Assembly (NCBI GenBank): GCA_900543585.1
Contig: UQRP01000002.1
Location: 1 to 64,000, forward strand
Direction: 5' to 3'
DNA: 64,000 bases
From: an uncultured Prevotella sp.
Lineage (GTDB): Bacteria > Bacteroidota > Bacteroidia > Bacteroidales > Bacteroidaceae
The position numbers and the translations under genes are program-made. Shown in pieces: positions 24,526-31,623 of this stretch (the first letter of the stretch is position 1; each line of letters starts with the position of its first letter). Below the pieces are notes generated by a model, which ran no database searches, was not told the origin of the DNA, and worked only from the letters and a program-made list of their open reading frames with translations.

Positions 24526-25686
24526 TTAGGACAGCAGAATGTTTAAGATTCGCTCCGCGGTGCGTCCGTCCCATCTGTCGGGCAGCTCTCCCGATTTCCA
24601 TTTGTGGGCTGCGATGTCCGCCACACCCTGTCCGAGTTTGTCGGCATCTTCTCCTACGAGAACGTTGGTGCCCACGCGCACGGTTTCGATATTTTCAGTG
24701 TAGCTGTTCAATGTGATGCACGGCACATGGTTGAAGGTGGCTTCCTCAGCAACGTTGCCAGAGTCGGTGATGATACCGGCCGCATGGGCTATGAGCCATT
24801 CAAACTCCATATACGGCAATGGGTCTACGACATGGAACAGCAACTTGTCGTCGTCGCTGAGGCAGAGGCTGACGACGTCGGCGGCTTTTCCTCGCAGTGG
24901 AGCGATAACGTGCAGGCTGCCGGCATTATGTACGATGGCTTTCACCATGGCTTGCAGATTGGCCTCGTTGGCGATGAGTGCCTTACGGTTGAGTGTGAAG
25001 ACGATATAGTCCTTCGCTGTCTTCGCGTCACCATTACAGATGATTTCAGAACCTTTTATCTCAAGGCCTTTGAGGCAGGCGTTTATCTTTGCTTCGATGT
25101 CTGCATCTTTGTACTCTTGGCTTGCTGTCTGCTCATGGATAAACCGAAGGTTGTCCATGAGAATATTTCCTACCATATACACCTTTGACAGCTCAGCACC
25201 TTCGCGGTTGGCGATGGAGTTGTTGCTGGCTCCTGCTGTGAAGAGAATGTCCGACAGTCCGTCGATGACGAGACGGTTCACCTCTTTGGGCATGTTGATG
25301 TCGAAGGACCTGGTCCCTGCAGCAATGTGGGCCAGTCTGATGCCACGCTTCTTGGTGACAATGGCCACGGCCATGGTTGATGCCAGGTCGTCGACGACGA
25401 CGACAATGTCCGTTGTGTGCTGCTGGAGATAGAGCTCAAACGACTGCATGACCTGCCCGGTAAGCTCGTTGAGGTTGGAGCAGGTAACGCCGAGGCAGAC
25501 GGTGGGGTGGGGGATACAAAGGTCATCGAAGAGGGTGCCTTCGATGGTCTTGTCATCGGAAGAACCGGTGTACAGAAGGTCGTAATGGATATCAGCCCCC
25601 TCATGTTGTCTTTTTTCAATAGTGCGGACCAGCGGGGCAACCTTGATGAAGTTGGGACGGGCGCCGCAAACGATGCATATGTTCAT
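24526..25686 (-). CDS. wecB: UDP-GlcNAc 2-epimerase-like (WecB family) protein, catalytic residues changed
   Basis: 386 residues, full length for the non-hydrolysing epimerase fold. The frame of the family is intact: ICIVCGARPNFIKVAPL, MPKEVNR, DSGNVAEEA, YTENIETVRVGTN and RWDGRTAERI. Two residues regarded as catalytic differ. The family HxEAG reads HIAAG here (Ala122 for Glu), and the family T-x-H-R reads TLNR (Asn233 for His). The Asp of the V-x-G-D motif is kept (Asp100), but its preceding Gly is Asp. It may be inactive, regulatory, or act on another substrate. It stands alone on the minus strand with no sugar-polymer cluster nearby. Confidence 0.8.
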   Translation of the reverse strand: MNICIVCGARPNFIKVAPLVRTIEKRQHEGADIHYDLLYTGSSDDKTIEGTLFDDLCIPHPTVCLGVTCSNLNELTGQVMQSFELYLQQHTTDIVVVVDDLASTMAVAIVTKKRGIRLAHIAAGTRSFDINMPKEVNRLVIDGLSDILFTAGASNNSIANREGAELSKVYMVGNILMDNLRFIHEQTASQEYKDADIEAKINACLKGLEIKGSEIICNGDAKTAKDYIVFTLNRKALIANEANLQAMVKAIVHNAGSLHVIAPLRGKAADVVSLCLSDDDKLLFHVVDPLPYMEFEWLIAHAAGIITDSGNVAEEATFNHVPCITLNSYTENIETVRVGTNVLVGEDADKLGQGVADIAAHKWKSGELPDRWDGRTAERILNILLS

Positions 25687-25829
25687 AGCTGTAAAAGTTA
25701 TCTGTGTCAGTGTAATGTTTCGTTGATGTAAAGTTAGGTGATTCTTGCGAACTATGCAAGTAAAAAAGAATAAAAATGTTTGATGATGTTAATTATGTGC
25801 ACAGAGCTGTTGTTTTTGAATTAAATTGC

Positions 25830-25837
25830 TACCTTTG
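25830..25837 (+). promoter_or_regulatory. -7 promoter element TACCTTTG for the DUF4827 gene
   Basis: TACCTTTG 23 bases before the ATG; the nearest TTG at 25810-25812 gives a 17-base spacer. Confidence 0.6.
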
Positions 25838-25859
25838 CACAGAAATTATATAGCACAAG

Positions 25860-26534
25860 ATGAAGAAAAATTCGATACAGGGCAACGTGATGAGTGTTGT
25901 CGGCTTCTTGGCTCTGCTTTTGAGCGCCTCTTTTCTATCCTCATGCAGAGACGATGTGACCTATGCTGACCAGGTAAAGCGTGAGCGGTCGGCCATCAGT
26001 GCATACATTGCAGACTCTGCTGTCACCGTCATCTCTGAGGATCAATTCCGCGACCAGAACTATACCACCGATACTGCCAAGAACGAGTTTGTCCTTTTCC
26101 AGTCCAGTGGTCTTTATATGCAGATTGTCAGAAAAGGAGCCGGAAGTCCTATTGCACAAGGGGAGAAAGCACGCGTCGACTGTCGCTTTACAGAGCGTAA
26201 CCTTCTGACGGATTCTATTCAGGCAACAAACACAACTCCAGCCTCACAGAAATATTGGGAGGTGATGAATGTCACCAACAACTCGGGGACTTTCCAGGGA
26301 AGTTTCGTGAATGAAGAAAATCACGCTAGTCTCATGTATCTATTGTATGGCTCTACAAGTATTCCCAGTGGCTGGCTGGCCGCTCTGCCTTATGTCAATA
26401 TCGGACGATATGTCAATGCCGGCGACGAGGTGGCGAAAGTCAGACTGATTGTACCACACGACTTAGGACAGACCTATGCCATGCAGAGCGTCTACCCATG
26501 TCTCTATGACATCACGTTCCAGCGTGGTAGATAA
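25860..26534 (+). CDS. DUF4827 family lipoprotein, FKBP-like
   Basis: 224 residues. A lipoprotein signal peptide ends in LLSASFLSSC. The conserved region (TYADQVKRERSAI to the C-terminal YDITFQRG) matches the Bacteroidota DUF4827 family. The pattern GEKARVDCRF and GDEVAKVRLIVPHDLG resembles the FKBP-type prolyl isomerase fold. Isomerase activity is unproven. The product is likely anchored in the envelope. Simple repeats separate it from glmM. Confidence 0.85.
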   Translation: MKKNSIQGNVMSVVGFLALLLSASFLSSCRDDVTYADQVKRERSAISAYIADSAVTVISEDQFRDQNYTTDTAKNEFVLFQSSGLYMQIVRKGAGSPIAQGEKARVDCRFTERNLLTDSIQATNTTPASQKYWEVMNVTNNSGTFQGSFVNEENHASLMYLLYGSTSIPSGWLAALPYVNIGRYVNAGDEVAKVRLIVPHDLGQTYAMQSVYPCLYDITFQRGR

Positions 26535-26557
26535 TTAATCTGCCCTATCGCCTTATT

Positions 26558-26614
26558 TATCCATTATACATTACACACTATACACTATACATTAAACATT
26601 ATACATTATACGCT
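26558..26614. repeat. AT-rich direct repeats CATTATACATTACACACTATACAC
   Basis: Imperfect CATTATACATTA and CACTATACA units fill the space directly in front of the glmM ATG. They match the word family at 85-172. Confidence 0.8.
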
Positions 26615-26617
26615 ACC

Positions 26618-27997
26618 ATGACACTGATTAAATCTATTTCTGGTATTCGCGGCACGATAGGTGGTACTACCGGTGACACACTCAACCCTCTTGACATCGT
26701 AAAGTTCACATCGGCATATGCTACGTTCATCCGCCGCTGCCATCATTCACAGAGCAATACCATTGTGGTAGGCCGTGACGCCCGTATCTCCGGCGAGATG
26801 GTGAAGAATGTTGTTTGTGGTACCCTCATGGGTATGGGCTATAACGTCATCAATATCGGCCTGGCCACAACGCCGACCACCGAGCTCGCTGTCCGTATGA
26901 GCCAGTCGGCAGGTGGTATCATCATCACTGCCAGCCATAACCCACGGCATTGGAATGCCTTGAAGCTCCTCAATGAGGAAGGGGAATTCCTTACCAAGGC
27001 CGATGGCAATGAGGTGCTGGCCATAGCTGAGAAGGAAGATTTTGAGTATGCTGATGTAGACCATCTGGGTCATTATTCGGAGGACAACAGTTATAACCAG
27101 CGCCATATCGACTCTGTCTTGAAACTTGCCCTCGTGGATGTGGATGCCATTCGTAAAGCTCATTACAAGGTCTGTGTGGACAGCATCAACTCAGTCGGTG
27201 GTATCATTCTCCCCGACCTTCTCAAAGCCTTGGGCGTGGAATATAAGTTCCTCAATGGCGTTGCCGATGGTAATTTCGCGTATAATCCCGAGCCTTTGGA
27301 GAAGAACCTCGGCGGTATCATGTCAGAGGTGGCCAAGGGTGGCTATGACTTAGGCATCGTTGTCGACCCCGATGTAGACCGTCTGGCCTTCATCCAGGAA
27401 GATGGTAAGATGTATGGTGAGGAATATACTTTGGTCACTGTTGCTGACTATGTCCTCGACCACGTCCAGGGCCCTACGGTGAGCAATCTGAGTTCTACAC
27501 GTGCTCTGCGTGATATCACAGAGAAGCATGGCTGCAAGTACTACGCTTCCGCGGTCGGTGAGGTCAATGTCACTACGAAGATGAAAGAGGTGGGTGCCGT
27601 CATCGGTGGCGAAGGTAATGGTGGCGTCATCTATCCGGAGAGCCACTACGGCCGTGATGCCTTAGTGGGAATTGCTCTCTTCCTCAGCAGTATGGCGCAG
27701 AAGGGCTGCAAAGCCTCTGAGTTGCGCGCTTCCTTCCCCAACTATTTCATTGCTAAGAACCGCATCGATTTGCAGCCGGGCACTGATGTCGATGCTATCC
27801 TTGACCGTATCAAGCGGAAATATAGTGGCAGAAAGGATGTGCAGGTGACGGATATCGACGGTGTCAAGTTAGACTTTGCTGACAAGTGGGTGCACATGCG
27901 CAAGTCTAATACTGAACCCATCATCCGTGTCTATAGTGAGGCTAAAACGATGGAGGAGGCTGATGCTTTAGGCAAAGATATGATGTCGGAAATCTGA
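26618..27997 (+). CDS. glmM: Phosphoglucosamine mutase
   Basis: 459 residues. It starts TLIKSISGIRGTIGG; the phosphoserine loop is ITASHNP (Ser106), the metal loop DPDVDRL, the sugar loop GEGNGGV and the C-terminal phosphate loop RKSNTEPIIRVY. These mark the alpha-D-phosphohexomutase family, and in Bacteroidota this form is annotated GlmM, converting glucosamine-6-P to glucosamine-1-P for UDP-GlcNAc. A phosphomannomutase/phosphoglucomutase role is a lesser alternative. It may be transcribed with the DUF4827 gene through the repeat spacer. Confidence 0.9.
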   Translation: MTLIKSISGIRGTIGGTTGDTLNPLDIVKFTSAYATFIRRCHHSQSNTIVVGRDARISGEMVKNVVCGTLMGMGYNVINIGLATTPTTELAVRMSQSAGGIIITASHNPRHWNALKLLNEEGEFLTKADGNEVLAIAEKEDFEYADVDHLGHYSEDNSYNQRHIDSVLKLALVDVDAIRKAHYKVCVDSINSVGGIILPDLLKALGVEYKFLNGVADGNFAYNPEPLEKNLGGIMSEVAKGGYDLGIVVDPDVDRLAFIQEDGKMYGEEYTLVTVADYVLDHVQGPTVSNLSSTRALRDITEKHGCKYYASAVGEVNVTTKMKEVGAVIGGEGNGGVIYPESHYGRDALVGIALFLSSMAQKGCKASELRASFPNYFIAKNRIDLQPGTDVDAILDRIKRKYSGRKDVQVTDIDGVKLDFADKWVHMRKSNTEPIIRVYSEAKTMEEADALGKDMMSEI

Positions 27998-28025
27998 TTC
28001 CTTTTCAGAGAAAAATACAATTGAT

Positions 28026-28065
28026 ATTCCACGTTAGGGTGACAGAGAGTCCCTTAACGTGGAAT
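28026..28065. terminator. Long hairpin after glmM
   Basis: ATTCCACGTTAGGG pairs with CCCTTAACGTGGAAT (about 13 bp with one G-U pair or slip). T-runs are weak on both strands, so it could be a terminator or a processing site. Confidence 0.6.
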
Positions 28066-28132
28066 AATTGTTCATATATGGCTTATGTTGTGCACGTTTC
28101 TCGTCAATACCAAATGCATCCGGGGCATTTGC

Positions 28133-28198
28133 CGCGGAATTCGTTGGCAAATGTCGCGGAATTCGTTGGCAAATGTCGCGGAATTCGTTGGCAAATGC
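28133..28198. repeat. Three perfect 22-bp tandem repeats
   Basis: The unit CGCGGAATTCGTTGGCAAAT plus GT occurs at 28133, 28155 and 28177 with only the last base of the third copy changed (GC for GT). An ATTTGCC just upstream is the inverted partner of the GGCAAAT in each unit, so alternative hairpins are possible. The stretch lies between glmM and the 3' end of the S24 gene and contains no gene. Confidence 0.9.
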
Positions 28199-28255
28199 CA
28201 CAGAAGCTGTAAGCATTGCAAAGGTCGGGGCGGGTGCACTACTCACAGTAAAAAA

Positions 28256-28891
28256 TCACTCGTCATTGCCCGCCTTGTGGATAATATAGGTGACGACGCC
28301 CCACACATGGAAAGAGTCGGTGGGTTTGATTTCTATCCTTGGGAAGTCGGGATTGGCCGGGATAAGGAAGCCATGGTCACCGTCTCGCTCAACGCGTTTG
28401 ACGGTGTATTCGCCGTTGAGCTCACAGATGGCAATATCCCTTCGCATCGGATTTTTGTTGTCTTTGTCGACGACGAGGACATCGCCGGGATGGATGTTGG
28501 CGTCTATCATCGATTCACCTTCGACACGTATCATATAGGTTGACTCTGGGTGAGGGCAGAGCGTAGCAAGGAGGTCCACCTTGGGTGCATACGAATCACT
28601 TTCCAAGGGCTTGGGCTTACCAGCAACGATCCTCATGTTTTCAAATGGCACTTTGATCGTTTCCATTCCTGCAACAGGGATTAATTCTCCCAATTTTTGG
28701 CCAAGGTTGTTATTCTCTTGTGCTGCCATGTTTCGCTCTATACAGGTTTGTATGAACTTGGACTTGTTAGGATGCTGCTCAATGTATGTCGCCAATTCCT
28801 TTGGGACACGGAAAGCCATCAGCTTACTGTAGGTTTTTGGTCGGCCTGCGCCGGGGCGGTAACCGCCACGCTTGCTTTTCTCGTCTGACAT
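28256..28891 (-). CDS. UmuD-like S24 self-cleaving peptidase with basic N-terminal domain
   Basis: 211 residues. The C-terminal half (about 85-211) matches UmuD/LexA: LCPHPESTYMIRVEGESM with the nucleophile Ser, HPGDVLVVD, ELNGEYTVKR with the general-base Lys, and FHVWGVVTYII. A possible self-cleavage Ala-Gly is in RIVAGKP. The N-terminal 60 residues are basic (RGGYRPGAGRPKTYSK) and continue with a ribbon-helix-helix-like segment (LMAFRVPKELATYIEQ), unlike LexA's winged helix or UmuD's short arm. No UmuC polymerase is adjacent. It could be a damage-responsive repressor or the UmuD part of a split locus. Confidence 0.8.
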   Translation of the reverse strand: MSDEKSKRGGYRPGAGRPKTYSKLMAFRVPKELATYIEQHPNKSKFIQTCIERNMAAQENNNLGQKLGELIPVAGMETIKVPFENMRIVAGKPKPLESDSYAPKVDLLATLCPHPESTYMIRVEGESMIDANIHPGDVLVVDKDNKNPMRRDIAICELNGEYTVKRVERDGDHGFLIPANPDFPRIEIKPTDSFHVWGVVTYIIHKAGNDE

Positions 28892-28915
28892 AGTGTGTAA
28901 GTTTTGTTATGTATG

Positions 28916-28923
28916 CAAAGTTA
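28916..28923 (-). promoter_or_regulatory. -7 promoter element TAACTTTG for the S24 gene
   Basis: The minus strand reads TAACTTTG about 25 bases before the ATG at 28891. No good TTG partner was seen. Confidence 0.55.
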
Positions 28924-28997
28924 CGGAATTTATTGAAATACGTATAACTTTATGCAGGCTTATTTTCGCGTAAATACAAAATATTTGATAGTAATAT

Positions 28998-29027
28998 TTG
29001 ATATGCAGACAAAAATGCTTAATTTTG
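28998..29027 (+). promoter_or_regulatory. Promoter of gmd, TTG-19-TAATTTTG
   Basis: TTG at 28998-29000 and TAATTTTG at 29020-29027, ideal spacing. Start near 29034. Confidence 0.7.
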
Positions 29028-29060
29028 CGGCTATAAAACTAAATTTAAAACTACTCAGTA

Positions 29061-30161
29061 ATGACAAACAAAAGAAAAGTGGCGCTTATCACGGGAGTGA
29101 CAGGTCAGGACGGCAGTTATCTCTCAGAGCTGTTGCTGGACAAGGGCTACGATGTTCATGGTATCATCCGTCGTTCATCCGTTGACTACCGCGAGCGTAT
29201 TGCACATCTTGAAGGACTGCCCAACTTCCACCTTCATTATGCCGATCTTGGCGACTCTATGTCCATCGTCAATGTCGTGGGCGAGGTGCGTCCTGACGAG
29301 ATATATAATTTGGCTGCTCAGAGTCATGTCCAGGTCTCTTTCGATTCTCCCGAGTTCACCGCTGATGTTGATGCTGTGGGTGTGCTTCGCATCTTGGAGG
29401 CTGTCAGAATCTGTGGGCTCTCGCAGACCTGCCGCATCTACCAGGCTTCCACGTCAGAACTCTACGGAAAAGTGGAAGAGGTGCCACAGAATGAGAATAC
29501 TCCGTTCCATCCTTATTCTCCCTATGCTGTGGCAAAGCAGTATGGCTATTGGATCGTGCGCGAGTATCGTGATGCTTATCATATGTTTGCTTGCAATGGC
29601 ATACTCTTCAACCATGAGAGTGAACGCCGAGGTGAGACCTTCGTCACGCGTAAGATAACATTGGCTGCCAACCGCATCAAGCAGGGCAAACAGGATAAAC
29701 TCTATTTGGGCAATCTCTCCAGCCGTCGTGACTGGGGCTATGCCAAGGACTATGTGGAGTGTATGTGGCTCATCTTGCAGAATGAGAAGCCGTCGGATTT
29801 CGTCATTGCCACAGGTGTGCAGCACACCGTGAGGGAGTTTGCCACACTGGCTTTCCATTACGTCGGCATAGAACTGGAATGGCGTGGCGAGGGCATCGAC
29901 GAGAAAGGTGTTGACAAAGCTACGGGCAAAGTTCTCGTAGAAGTGTCGCCGGACTTCTATCGTCCTACCGATGTCGTCAATCTCTGGGGTGATCCTACCA
30001 AGGCTAAAGCCGAACTGGGATGGAATCCTAACAAGACATCCTTTGAGGAGCTGGTGAAGCTTATGGTTGTCAGCGATATGAAGAAAGTGGCCGCTGACGA
30101 TGCCGCATCAAGAGTACGTGTCAACCTTGAGGAATACCTTGAGAAAGGAATTGTGAAGTAA
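29061..30161 (+). CDS. gmd: GDP-mannose 4,6-dehydratase
   Basis: 366 residues. The NADP-binding TGVTGQDGSYLSELLLDKGY and GIIRRSS are classic Gmd, with TSELYGKVEEVPQNE and the catalytic YxxxK in YSPYAVAKQYGYW. It makes GDP-4-keto-6-deoxymannose, the precursor of GDP-fucose, GDP-rhamnose or GDP-perosamine. The usual partner fcl (GDP-fucose synthase) is not next to it here; the next gene is a convergent MATE transporter whose stop codon touches the gmd stop. Confidence 0.96.
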   Translation: MTNKRKVALITGVTGQDGSYLSELLLDKGYDVHGIIRRSSVDYRERIAHLEGLPNFHLHYADLGDSMSIVNVVGEVRPDEIYNLAAQSHVQVSFDSPEFTADVDAVGVLRILEAVRICGLSQTCRIYQASTSELYGKVEEVPQNENTPFHPYSPYAVAKQYGYWIVREYRDAYHMFACNGILFNHESERRGETFVTRKITLAANRIKQGKQDKLYLGNLSSRRDWGYAKDYVECMWLILQNEKPSDFVIATGVQHTVREFATLAFHYVGIELEWRGEGIDEKGVDKATGKVLVEVSPDFYRPTDVVNLWGDPTKAKAELGWNPNKTSFEELVKLMVVSDMKKVAADDAASRVRVNLEEYLEKGIVK

Positions 30162-31520
30162 TCATCGTGCTTGTTGTCCTAAGTTCCTGAGAGTATATGC
30201 CATAATGGGAATGGTCAGCAAGAAGCCTAAGACGTCACTGACACATTGTGCAGACTCTACTCCTGTCATTCCTAGCCAGAGCGGCAGGAGCATGACGGCA
30301 GGGATGAAGAACAGACCACGGCGGGAGCAAGCCAACAGGTTGGCTCTCCAGGGGTAGCGGCAGGTTTGAGTGAGCATGTTGCTCACGGTACTGAAGGCAT
30401 TGAGAGGGTAGGCCATAAGCTGCCATCTTAGTGCTCTTGCACCAATCTCGATGACAGTGTTATCGTTGCGGAAGAGCCGGACGATAGGCTCTGCGTAGAT
30501 ACTCCCGACGATGCAACAGACGAGGAGAAAGACAGTGCCAACCTTGACGGTGAACCAGAACGCGGACTTCAGCCTGTCGAAGAGACCGGCACCATAGCAG
30601 AAGCCACAGGTGGGTTGAAATCCCTGTCCCAATCCTATTACGGCGGCCATGATGAGCATGGTGATGCGTGTCACAATGCTCATCGCTGCGATGGCCTCGT
30701 CGCCGTAGTTTCCAGCAGAGACATTCAAGGCGATAGTGGCGATGCACCCCAATCCCTGACGCGACAGAGATGGACTTCCACCATAGAATATCTCTTTGAC
30801 AGCTGTCCAGGAAGGAGAGAAGTTTCTCCATGAGATTCCAATGTTCTTACGGCTGTGGCTCAGGCGCAATAATAGTAAAAAGGAGAGAATTTGGCCAGTG
30901 ACCGTTGCGATGGCAGCTCCGGCAACACCCATGTTGAAGACGAAGATAAAGAGCGGGTCCAGCCCCACGTTGACGATGGCACCTGCGGTGATGCCTATCA
31001 TTGCCAGACGGGCATTTCCTTGCAGGCGCATTTGGTTGTTGAGGGTGAGAGAAGCGGTCAGGAAGGGGGCACCGAGAAGGATGATGCCCATATACTGCTC
31101 TGTGTAGGGTCGGATAGTGGGTGTGCTTCCCAGCCAAATGGTCAGCGGGTCAAGCAATAGCTCACCGACTATGGTTAGGAAGATGCCAAAGAAGAAAGAA
31201 AGGAAGAAACCGTTGGCTGCCATGCGGCGAGCCGTGTCATGTCGCTGAGCTCCCAACTCTCGGGAGATGTAGTTGCCGGAGCCATGTCCGAAGAAGAAGC
31301 CAAAAGCCTGAATGGCGAACATCACGCTGAACACGATACCTACTGCGGCTGTAGACTGGGTGTCAATTTGTCCGACGAAGAAGGTGTCAGCCATATTGTA
31401 TAGGGAAGTTACCAACATCGTCACGATTGTAGGCACGGCCATGGTGAGCACGGTCTTCGATACGGGAGCGTGAGTGAGAAAATCGTAGTTGTCTTCCTTG
31501 CTGTTGTTTTGGGTACCCAT
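30162..31520 (-). CDS. MATE family efflux transporter
   Basis: 452 residues with about twelve membrane segments. Opening features of the MATE/NorM family: PVSKTVLTMAVPTIVTMLVTSLYNMADTFFVGQ, followed by GSGNYISRELGA, and the matching second half with GLGQGFQPTCGFCYGA. It is a Na+ or H+ driven exporter of cationic drugs or metabolites in the inner membrane. It shares a divergent promoter region with hrpB. Confidence 0.93.
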   Translation of the reverse strand: MGTQNNSKEDNYDFLTHAPVSKTVLTMAVPTIVTMLVTSLYNMADTFFVGQIDTQSTAAVGIVFSVMFAIQAFGFFFGHGSGNYISRELGAQRHDTARRMAANGFFLSFFFGIFLTIVGELLLDPLTIWLGSTPTIRPYTEQYMGIILLGAPFLTASLTLNNQMRLQGNARLAMIGITAGAIVNVGLDPLFIFVFNMGVAGAAIATVTGQILSFLLLLRLSHSRKNIGISWRNFSPSWTAVKEIFYGGSPSLSRQGLGCIATIALNVSAGNYGDEAIAAMSIVTRITMLIMAAVIGLGQGFQPTCGFCYGAGLFDRLKSAFWFTVKVGTVFLLVCCIVGSIYAEPIVRLFRNDNTVIEIGARALRWQLMAYPLNAFSTVSNMLTQTCRYPWRANLLACSRRGLFFIPAVMLLPLWLGMTGVESAQCVSDVLGFLLTIPIMAYTLRNLGQQAR

Positions 31521-31554
31521 TCTTCTTATTTTATGTAGTCTGCGTAACTTCTTG

Positions 31555-31562
31555 CAAAATTA
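31555..31562 (-). promoter_or_regulatory. -7 promoter element TAATTTTG for the MATE gene
   Basis: Perfect TAnnTTTG on the minus strand, 34 bases before the ATG at 31520. Confidence 0.5.
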
Positions 31563-31596
31563 CATATTTTTCCTGTGTGTACCCAGCCTTTTTTTG

Positions 31597-31604
31597 TACT
31601 TTTG
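31597..31604 (+). promoter_or_regulatory. -7 promoter element TACTTTTG for hrpB
   Basis: Perfect TAnnTTTG, 19 bases before the ATG at 31624. Confidence 0.55.
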
Positions 31605-31623
31605 CATTATTCAGACATCGTTT

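Noticed and set aside
28133..28198. CRISPR array
   Set aside because: Units are directly adjacent with no spacers, only three copies, and no cas genes are present.
28021..28289. Short open frames through the 22-bp repeats
   Set aside because: They translate the tandem repeat in several frames on both strands and have no coding character.
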